A stretch of DNA of 64,000 nt, from contig JAGIBN010000003.1 in NCBI GenBank assembly GCA_017744315.1, positions 372,001-436,000 of the forward strand, in the 5' to 3' direction. The translations under genes and the position numbers were made by a program. A model generated the notes under the pieces. It was not told the DNA's origin. It saw only the letters and a program-made list of their open reading frames with translations, and made no database searches. Shown here piece by piece: positions 21,036-28,417 of the stretch. The first letter of the stretch is position 1; every line of letters starts with the position of its first letter. Source of the DNA: Porphyrobacter sp. Its GTDB lineage: Bacteria; Pseudomonadota; Alphaproteobacteria; Sphingomonadales; Sphingomonadaceae.

Positions 21036-21518
21036 CTAGATCCGGTCGGCGATCAGAGCAGCCAGTGCCTCGAACCCGGCCTGATCCTTAGCATCGAAGC
21101 GCGCCGGAAGCGGACTATCCAAGTCAATAACCGCAATAACAGCTCCCTGTCGGACGACGGGCACGACCAGCTCGGAGCGGCTCGCAGCATCGCAGGCGAT
21201 ATGGCCTGGGAAAGCGTGAACGTCAGGAACGAGCTGACTTTGCCCAGAGGCCGCAGCCGCGCCGCACACACCCTGACCGACGGGAATACGGATGCAGGCC
21301 GGCTTGCCGCAGAACGGGCCAAGGACCAGCTCTCCCCCGACCATGCGATAGAAGCCTGCCCAGTTGAGGTCGGGCACAAGCTGCCAGACGAGCGCCGCAA
21401 GATTGGCCATGTTGGCCACGCCATCCGGCTCGCCCGACGTCAGAGCGTCGGCAGCCGAGAGCACTTCACGGTAGAGTTCTTCCTTCGGAAGATCGCGGTC
21501 GGGAGCAAAGTCGAACAT
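21036..21518 (-). CDS. msrC: GAF-domain free methionine-(R)-sulfoxide reductase
   Basis: NWAGFYRMVGGELVLGPFCGKPACIRIPVGQGVCGAAAASGQSQLVPDVHAFPGHIACDAASRSELVVP. Confidence 0.88.
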   Translation of the reverse strand: MFDFAPDRDLPKEELYREVLSAADALTSGEPDGVANMANLAALVWQLVPDLNWAGFYRMVGGELVLGPFCGKPACIRIPVGQGVCGAAAASGQSQLVPDVHAFPGHIACDAASRSELVVPVVRQGAVIAVIDLDSPLPARFDAKDQAGFEALAALIADRI

Positions 21519-21583
21519 CGTCCGGGCTATCTAGGCGCAGATTGCGTTGCCGGAAAGGCGCCCTTGGCCTATTTCAGCGCTCC

Positions 21584-23050
21584 ATGAGGATACTGAAAAA
21601 GCTCGCCATCGGCCTTCTGGTCTTGATCGTTCTCCTGGCCATCGCAGGATGGTGGGTCACTCGCGGCGTTCCGGCCAAGCTTACGCTCGACCAGGTCACC
21701 GGTACCGATCCCACTTTGGCCGAGCCTGATCCGCAACTCATCCCGACCGTGGGCGTCGCGACGCCGATCGGCTGGCCAGATGGAGCTGCACCCCAGGCGG
21801 CGGAAGGGCTCAAGGTCAATCGCTTCGCCGAGGGGCTGAACCATCCGCGCGTGATCTACACCATGCCCAACGGCGACGTGATCGTCGCGCAGTCGAACGC
21901 GCCCGAGCGGGTGGTGGCAGGCGGCAACCCGATCACCAACGCGATCGCGGGCTTTCTCTTCCGCAAGGCGGGCGCCGCAGTTCCTTCGCCAAACAACCTG
22001 ATCCTGCTGCGCGACGCCGACGGCGATGGCGTGGCCGAAGTGAAGCGCGAAATCCGCAGTGGCCTCTCCTCGCCCTCGGGAATCGCCTGGCTCGATGGCA
22101 AACTCTACGTCGCCAATCACGATGCGCTGCTGCGCTTCGACTATGCCGAAGGTGCCGATGCCGTGACCGGCGAGCCGGTCAAGCTGATGGACCTGCCCGC
22201 CGCCGGCAACCACTGGATGCGCAACATTGTCATCAACGACGAAGGAACCAAGCTCTTCGTCGCGGTCGGCTCCGCCTCGAACATCGGCGAAGGCGGCATG
22301 GACATCGAAGAGGGTCGCGCGGCGATCCACGAACTCGATCTCAAGACCGGCAACACCCGCATCTTCGCCAGCGGTCTGCGCAATCCCAACGGCCTCGCCT
22401 GGAACCCCTGGAGCGGCGAGTTGTGGGTCACCGTGAACGAGCGCGACCAACTCGGTTCGGACCTCGTCCCCGATTACCTCACCAATGTTCCGGTCGGTGC
22501 GACCTACGGCTGGCCGTGGCTCTATTGGGGCGAGAACGTCGATGATCGCGTCGACGCGCCGATGCCGAACTTCCTCGTCGAATATAGCCGCACGCCCGAA
22601 TTTGCTCTGGGCCCGCACGTTGCTGCGCTCGGGCTTACGTTCACTCGAGAGGGCGCGCGTATGGGCGATGCTTTCAACCAGGGCGCTTTCATCGCCCGCC
22701 ATGGCTCGTGGAACCGCAAGCCCCCCGCCGGCTACGACGTTGTGTTCGTCAAATTCGACGCGCGCGGCAATCCGGTCGGCAAGCCTGTGGAGGTGCTCAA
22801 GAGCTTCCTCGCCGGAAACGGCGAGACTCACGGACGACCGACCTGGGTGGCCTGGGACAAGACCGGCGGCCTGCTGGTGAGCGACGATACCGGGAACATC
22901 ATCTGGCGGGTAATTGCACCCAGCGCGACGCCTGCGGCCGCTCCCCAGCGGCTCCAGGTGCCGCACATGCCGCCACAACGCCAGTTGATCGGCGACCCGT
23001 CGCGCGCGTTCCAGCAGCCGCCGCCCGATATCGTTCCGGGCGGAAACTGA
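21584..23050 (+). CDS. PQQ-dependent sugar dehydrogenase (sorbosone dehydrogenase family)
   Basis: RFAEGLNHPRVIYTMPNGDVIVAQSN...FASGLRNPNGLAWNPWSGELWVTVNERD...RHGSWNRKPPAGYDVVFVKF. Confidence 0.85.
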   Translation: MRILKKLAIGLLVLIVLLAIAGWWVTRGVPAKLTLDQVTGTDPTLAEPDPQLIPTVGVATPIGWPDGAAPQAAEGLKVNRFAEGLNHPRVIYTMPNGDVIVAQSNAPERVVAGGNPITNAIAGFLFRKAGAAVPSPNNLILLRDADGDGVAEVKREIRSGLSSPSGIAWLDGKLYVANHDALLRFDYAEGADAVTGEPVKLMDLPAAGNHWMRNIVINDEGTKLFVAVGSASNIGEGGMDIEEGRAAIHELDLKTGNTRIFASGLRNPNGLAWNPWSGELWVTVNERDQLGSDLVPDYLTNVPVGATYGWPWLYWGENVDDRVDAPMPNFLVEYSRTPEFALGPHVAALGLTFTREGARMGDAFNQGAFIARHGSWNRKPPAGYDVVFVKFDARGNPVGKPVEVLKSFLAGNGETHGRPTWVAWDKTGGLLVSDDTGNIIWRVIAPSATPAAAPQRLQVPHMPPQRQLIGDPSRAFQQPPPDIVPGGN

Positions 23051-23053
23051 GGT

Positions 23054-23830
23054 CTAGGTTACCGGCAGGGCCCGCCCGGCGCGGCCCGCCAGTTCGGTGA
23101 TGAAGTGCCACGCGACGCGCCCTGAGCGCGCCCCGCGGCGCTTGGCCCACTCGAGTGCCTCGGCCTCGTTCCATTCAAGGCCATATTCCTCGACGTAGCC
23201 GCGCACGATCGCCAGGTATTCGTCCTGCGAGCACGCGTGGAAGCCGAGCGAGAGGCCGAATCGATCGGCCAGGGCAAGCTGGTCATCGACCGCGTCGCGC
23301 GGGTTCAGCGGGTCGTCCTGTTCGACGTGATGTCGCGCGACGATCGCCCTGCGGTTGGAGGTCACCGCCAGTCGAACGTTGCTAGGCCGGGCCTCGACCC
23401 CGCCGTCGAGCCAGCTGCGCAAGTGGCGGGGACCGGCCGCGTCGTCGTGCGCAAAGCCAAGGTCGTCGATGAAAACCAGGAACTGCCGGTCAATCGAAGC
23501 GAGGCGGGTGAACAGTCCGGTCAGAGACGTCACGGCGTCGGTTGCAACTTGGACCAGGGCAATGCGGCCCGGGACTTCGTCTTGCGCGGCGCGGACCGAC
23601 GAGCGGACCAACGCCGACTTGCCCATCCCACGCGAGCCCCACAACAGCATGTCGTGCGCCGCATGCCCGTGTGCGAGGCGCAGCACGTTCTCGGCCGCAG
23701 AAGCCTTTTGTCGGTCGATCCCGCGCAACAATTCGAGTCGGGGCGCGTCGATACGCGTTACTGGGCGGGCAGAGGTGCCTTCCCACACATAGGCGGGGGC
23801 GGCGATCCAATCGGTGGCTTGGTCATTCAT
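23054..23830 (-). CDS. DUF815-family AAA ATPase
   Basis: NVLRLAHGHAAHDMLLWGSRGMGKSALVRSSV...FLVFIDDLGF; MNDQATDW start. Confidence 0.8.
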   Translation of the reverse strand: MNDQATDWIAAPAYVWEGTSARPVTRIDAPRLELLRGIDRQKASAAENVLRLAHGHAAHDMLLWGSRGMGKSALVRSSVRAAQDEVPGRIALVQVATDAVTSLTGLFTRLASIDRQFLVFIDDLGFAHDDAAGPRHLRSWLDGGVEARPSNVRLAVTSNRRAIVARHHVEQDDPLNPRDAVDDQLALADRFGLSLGFHACSQDEYLAIVRGYVEEYGLEWNEAEALEWAKRRGARSGRVAWHFITELAGRAGRALPVT

Positions 23831-23856
23831 CGCGGTGTGGCCTATAGCGCGCGGCG

Positions 23857-24801
23857 ATGGGCGGCAAGCAGACACCCGAATGGTTGACGGCGGACGCGGG
23901 CGGAATTGCCGGCGCAGTCGAGCTTTTGCGCTCCGGCGAGCTGGTCGCAGTGCCGACCGAAACCGTCTACGGCCTCGCCGCGCGCGCCGACAGCGAAGCT
24001 GCCGTGGCCGGAATCTACCGCGCCAAGGGGCGGCCCGACTTCAATCCGCTGATCGTGCACGTCGCTTCGCTTGAGATGGCAAGGCGCTTGGCAGTTTTCG
24101 ACGAGCGAGCCGAGGCGCTTGCAACGCGCTTCTGGCCCGGACCGTTGACTTTGGTGCTGCCAGTGGCCGTGGCTAGTCCGGTGGTTCCGGCGGTGACCGC
24201 AGGCTTGGCTACGATAGCACTGCGTATGCCCGATCACGCGGCGATGCAGGAGCTGTTGCGAGAGCTTGATGTGCCCGTCGCCGCCCCTTCCGCCAATCGC
24301 AGTGGTTCCGTCAGCCCGACCACTCCGCAGCATGTCGCGGAATCGCTAGGTTCAGCGATCTCAGCCATTCTCGATGGAGGGGCCTGCCCTCGCGGACTGG
24401 AATCGACCATTGTGGCACTGCGCGACGATGAATCCTGGCAACTGCTGCGGCACGGGCCGATCACCGAGGCTGAGCTTGCCGCCTTGCTCGGCCCACCCAA
24501 GCCGTTGGCCGACGCGCGTATCGAGGCGCCGGGACAGCTCGCCCAGCACTATTCACCCGGTAAACCCGTCAGGCTGGCCGCCGAACGGGCGGAAACGGAC
24601 GAGTTTCTGATCGGCTTCGGTCCGATTGAGGGCGATTGCACGCTTTCCGAGACCGGCGACCTCGCGCTTGCCGCGGCGCGGCTCTACGCATGTCTGCATC
24701 AGGCCGCGGCTTCCGATCGGGCTCGCGTAGCGGTGGCCCCCGTACCGGACGAGGGCATCGGAGCGGCGATCAACGATCGGTTGCGGAGAGCGGCGGCCTA
24801 G
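23857..24801 (+). CDS. L-threonylcarbamoyladenylate synthase (Sua5-type)
   Basis: LVAVPTETVYGLAARADSEAAVAGIYRAKGRPDFNPLIVHV plus Sua5 C-terminal domain. Confidence 0.93.
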   Translation: MGGKQTPEWLTADAGGIAGAVELLRSGELVAVPTETVYGLAARADSEAAVAGIYRAKGRPDFNPLIVHVASLEMARRLAVFDERAEALATRFWPGPLTLVLPVAVASPVVPAVTAGLATIALRMPDHAAMQELLRELDVPVAAPSANRSGSVSPTTPQHVAESLGSAISAILDGGACPRGLESTIVALRDDESWQLLRHGPITEAELAALLGPPKPLADARIEAPGQLAQHYSPGKPVRLAAERAETDEFLIGFGPIEGDCTLSETGDLALAAARLYACLHQAAASDRARVAVAPVPDEGIGAAINDRLRRAAA

Positions 24802-25142
24802 CCTGTTGGCTCGGCCGGAATGCTCGGCAAGAGGATCTGCATTTCGGCATAGGTGTCGCGCGCGTTGCTACAGGCGCGGCGGTCGCCATCCTGGCAGCGA
24901 TTCATCTGCTTTTCGTAGTCGCGCCGCAGCTTGCCGAGGCGTTCCTCGCGCTGGCGGATTTCGCGCCCACGCTTCTGGTCGGCTTCGGACTGGCTGGTGG
25001 TCGCAGCATCGACGCCGGCGCTGGCGACCTTGACCGGCAGGGTTACGACATCGACGGCAGTTTTCGCCAGACAACCGCTAAGCAGCAAGGCTGCGGCAGG
25101 GGCGAGCATAAGGGCGGGACGAAGGAGGGCAGGGGCAGGCAT
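24798..25142 (-). CDS. Small lipoprotein, unknown function
   Basis: Lipobox LLLSGC; charged helical region. Confidence 0.6.
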   Translation of the reverse strand: MPAPALLRPALMLAPAAALLLSGCLAKTAVDVVTLPVKVASAGVDAATTSQSEADQKRGREIRQREERLGKLRRDYEKQMNRCQDGDRRACSNARDTYAEMQILLPSIPAEPTG

Positions 25143-25224
25143 CGGCGATCCTTTCGCCGACTTCCTGCCCTATGCCAAGTGAGCGAGCAATGAACTCTTC
25201 AGCCAGGCCGCGCTCAATCGCCTC

Positions 25225-25965
25225 CTAGCCCCGCTGACATGCGACTTTGCCGGAACCCATGCGCGAAACGGTGCAGGTCGCCGAACCCGCAATGTCGACG
25301 TCGCCACTGCCGACGATCGAAACGTTTGCGGTGTTGTCGACCATCAGCTTCGCCTCGCCGGAACCCACGATCGAGACGGCGGCCGTGGTGCTGCGCATTT
25401 CCCGCGCGCGCACGGCGCCGGAGCCCGCAACCGAGACTCGCGACCGTCCTGCGCTTCCGCGTGCGGTCAGGTCGCCCGATCCGGCTACCGAGAAGTTCGC
25501 TTCGCCGACCTCCATCGAGGTGATGTCGAGTTCGCCCGCGCCCGCGACCGAACCGGCGAAATGATCCCCCTGAACGTGATCGAGATACATGTTGCCCGAT
25601 CCGGCAATCGAGGCAGCCTCGATACTGGGGAGGGCGACATAGAACGTGGCCGGCGCCAACGAAGACCAATCATGCTCCCGTCGGAATTCTTCCTTCGGCT
25701 GGATCTTGAGCTTGTCACCGTCGACGAGGACTTCGAAGCGGTCGAGCACTTCTGCAGGGCCATCTGCGTAAACCGCGTGATTTCCGCCCACAGTGACGAT
25801 CACACGATGCGGTCCGACCGTCATCACCTCGTCGAACGAGCGGACGCTATAGCTGCGGCTGTCGGCTGGCACCGCAGAGGGGGCCTGGCCCTCCTGCGCC
25901 ATTCCGATCGAAGCCCCAAAGACGGCCGCTGCGCCCAGCGAAACTGCTGCTACCAATTTCCGCAT
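25225..25965 (-). CDS. Head GIN / DUF2807 domain protein, secreted
   Basis: Signal peptide; repeated SVAGSG(D/A) coils; C-terminal SRMGSGKVACQRG. Confidence 0.78.
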   Translation of the reverse strand: MRKLVAAVSLGAAAVFGASIGMAQEGQAPSAVPADSRSYSVRSFDEVMTVGPHRVIVTVGGNHAVYADGPAEVLDRFEVLVDGDKLKIQPKEEFRREHDWSSLAPATFYVALPSIEAASIAGSGNMYLDHVQGDHFAGSVAGAGELDITSMEVGEANFSVAGSGDLTARGSAGRSRVSVAGSGAVRAREMRSTTAAVSIVGSGEAKLMVDNTANVSIVGSGDVDIAGSATCTVSRMGSGKVACQRG

Positions 25966-26029
25966 CGCAATTTCTCCCTCAACCGACGCAGGGGATATAT
26001 TCGATTACACATGTAGTCAATAATCGACG

Positions 26030-26776
26030 TTACTGAACTGGTTCGGCGGCCGGCTGGCACCTGACCGAACCGGATCCCATCTTCTTCGAGGTACAGCGGG
26101 CCGACCCGGTCACGGTGACATTGCCCGAACCCATGATGTTGGCCTGGACCTCGCCGTCAGAAGCAAAGGCCACGTCGCCGGAGCCCATGATGTTGACCTC
26201 GGCCTTTCCAGCCTTGAGCTTTTCCATCCTGGCATTGCCGCTTCCGGCAATCGACACGGTCAGCTGATCGACCTGGCCGCCGGCGAGAAAGTCTCCACTC
26301 CCGGCGATCGAGACATCAAGCTGAGAGGCGGCGATCTGCGGCGCCTCGAGCGTTCCGGAGCCAGCCACCGACACTTCCGCATCGCTCGCCATCGCCGAAC
26401 TCGTCATGCGGCCGGAGCCGACCAGTGTCAGGCTGCGCGGTGCGGGCATGGTGATCCGCACGGTGGCGGGCTTGTCGCTCCCTCCACTGCCCCACATCGC
26501 GCTTTCACGCGACACACCCAGCGTCCCGTTGTCGAGCGAGAAGCGCAGCTTGTCCGCCCCTTCGCCTTCGGCCGTCACGCGGAAGGGTGTACCTTCGGTG
26601 ATGATGACCTTGTCGGGCCCAAGCAGCGCCACTTCCGTCGGAGCCTCGCCCGTGAGGTCGAGTTCGTCGAGCGGCACTCCCTCGGCATCGAAACCCATCG
26701 AACATCCCGCGAGGGTGCCCGCAGCGGCGAACACTGCGATCGACGCAAAAGCCTTCAAGAACCGGCCGGTGTGCAT
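26030..26776 (-). CDS. Head GIN / DUF2807 domain lipoprotein
   Basis: Lipobox TLAGC; repeated SVAGSG/SIAGSG coils; C-terminal KKMGSGSVRCQ. Confidence 0.78.
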   Translation of the reverse strand: MHTGRFLKAFASIAVFAAAGTLAGCSMGFDAEGVPLDELDLTGEAPTEVALLGPDKVIITEGTPFRVTAEGEGADKLRFSLDNGTLGVSRESAMWGSGGSDKPATVRITMPAPRSLTLVGSGRMTSSAMASDAEVSVAGSGTLEAPQIAASQLDVSIAGSGDFLAGGQVDQLTVSIAGSGNARMEKLKAGKAEVNIMGSGDVAFASDGEVQANIMGSGNVTVTGSARCTSKKMGSGSVRCQPAAEPVQ

Positions 26777-26798
26777 AGCGGGTCTCCATTCCATTCCG

Positions 26799-26816
26799 TA
26801 TTACTGGTATAATACA
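26799..26816. promoter_or_regulatory. Operator-like inverted repeat GTATTA-N6-TAATAC upstream of DUF2807 gene
   Basis: Perfect 6-bp arms, close to a TATTAT -10-like element on the minus strand. Confidence 0.45.
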
Positions 26817-26884
26817 GCAAGGAGCCAGTCACAACCACGGTTCGTCGGGTTCGAACGGGGGTTCGCCGATTGATCGCAGCGCAA

Positions 26885-26917
26885 AGAAAAAGGCCGCCGA
26901 GGTTTCCCCCGGCGGCC
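26885..26917 (-). terminator. Rho-independent terminator of carD
   Basis: Minus strand GGCCGCCGGGGGAAACCTCGGCGGCCTTTTTCTTT. Confidence 0.85.
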
Positions 26918-26940
26918 CTTCAAACCCCAAAGCGCCTGGC

Positions 26941-27477
26941 TCAGGCGTCTTCGGTGGTGCTCTCGTAATACTGCGGCGCGTGGGTCTTCAACACGTCGAG
27001 GATCTTGTTGAGCGCGGCCGGCTCGTCAGTCTTTTCCATCGCGGCCAGTTCGCGCGCAAGGCGGCTGGAAGCGGCTTCGAAGATCTGGCGTTCGGAATAG
27101 CTCTGTTCCGGCTGGTCTTCCGGACGGAACAGGTCGCGAGTCACTTCGGCGATCGAAACGAGGTCGCCAGAATTGATCTTGGCTTCGTATTCCTGAGCGC
27201 GGCGCGACCACATGGTGCGCTTGACCTTCGGCTTGCCCTTGAGGGTTTCCATCGCTTCCTTGAGCGTCTTGTCGCTCGAAAGCTTGCGCATGCCGATCGA
27301 TTCAACCTTGTTGACCGGTACGCGAAGAGTCATCCGCTCTTTTTCAAAACGAAGCACATAAAGTTCGAGCTTCATGCCAGCGATTTCCTCGCTCTGCAGC
27401 TCAATCACACGGCCCACGCCGTGCTTGGGGTATACCACGTAATCGCCGACGTCGAAGGCGGGTGCGTTCGCAGCCAT
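26941..27477 (-). CDS. carD: CarD-family transcriptional regulator
   Basis: FDVGDYVVYPKHGVGRVIELQSEEIAGMKLELYVLRFEKERMTLRVPVNK. Confidence 0.92.
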   Translation of the reverse strand: MAANAPAFDVGDYVVYPKHGVGRVIELQSEEIAGMKLELYVLRFEKERMTLRVPVNKVESIGMRKLSSDKTLKEAMETLKGKPKVKRTMWSRRAQEYEAKINSGDLVSIAEVTRDLFRPEDQPEQSYSERQIFEAASSRLARELAAMEKTDEPAALNKILDVLKTHAPQYYESTTEDA

Positions 27478-27746
27478 TTATTGTCCTTTCACACCGGCAA
27501 GCCTGGGGCAGTGAGCGTCAACAGCAAAACCGGCCGCAAAGGTCTGGGAAAGCGGCCTGGCTGGTCAAACTTCTCGACGCTGCTGGAGGGGCCTGCCTTC
27601 CTTTATAGCCTGCCGCCCGACCCGAATTGGGGGCAGTTCGCCTATTATATAGCAGATTCGCACGAAAATTGCCACCCCACCCACAGGCGTGGGTGAAGAG
27701 TGAAGAATCTGGCGCGAATTGTTCGATAGCGGCCCCGCCGGGGCGC

Positions 27747-28085
27747 TTAGTCGCCTTCGCCCGGTTCAGGCGTGAAGTACTTTTCGAACTTGCCTTCTTC
27801 GCCCTTGTGATCGTCGGCGTCGGCCGGCGGATCCTTGCGCTCGGTGATGTTCGGCCACTCGGCGGAGAACTTCGAGTTCAGCTCCAGCCACTGTTCCAGG
27901 CCGCCTTCGGTGTCGGGCAGAATGGCTTCGGCCGGGCACTCAGGCTCGCAAACGCCGCAGTCGATGCATTCCGAAGGATTGATGACCAGCATGGTCTCGC
28001 CTTCGTAGAAACAGTCTACCGGGCAGACCTCGACGCAGTCCGTGTACTTGCACTTGATGCATGCATCGGTGACGACATAGGTCAT
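27747..28085 (-). CDS. fdxA: Ferredoxin FdxA (7Fe/8Fe type)
   Basis: [55 protein letters not shown]. Confidence 0.93.
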   Translation of the reverse strand: MTYVVTDACIKCKYTDCVEVCPVDCFYEGETMLVINPSECIDCGVCEPECPAEAILPDTEGGLEQWLELNSKFSAEWPNITERKDPPADADDHKGEEGKFEKYFTPEPGEGD

Positions 28086-28411
28086 TGCTCAGCGTTCCCT
28101 TCTTCTTGCCGCGCCCCGTGGTCTTCCCGCGCGTCGCCGCCGCCTAGGTCCATTGGCCGCCCACCGTCAAGCGGGCGATAGCATTCGCGTGCTTCCGTTG
28201 CCGGTCCGCGACGGGTGGGAAGACGCAACAATTCGATCACCAGCACTGCCTTCGCCAGCGGGAGAGTAAGCACGTCCCCGGGCTGAACGATCAAATCCTG
28301 GCGCACCACGCGCTGCCCGTTGTGGCGGATGTGACCTTCGGCAATCCAGCGTTGGGCAACCGCGCGACTGCGGGCGAAACGCAGGAAAAACAGAAGGCGG
28401 TCGATCCGCAT
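28082..28411 (-). CDS. RNA-binding S4 domain protein (Hsp15-like)
   Basis: [52 protein letters not shown]. Confidence 0.82.
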   Translation of the reverse strand: MRIDRLLFFLRFARSRAVAQRWIAEGHIRHNGQRVVRQDLIVQPGDVLTLPLAKAVLVIELLRLPTRRGPATEARECYRPLDGGRPMDLGGGDAREDHGARQEEGNAEQ

Positions 28412-28417
28412 CCCGGC

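Noticed and set aside
21569-22978. 469-aa minus-strand ORF opposite the sugar dehydrogenase
   Set aside because: Antisense artefact; composition typical of a reversed coding frame.
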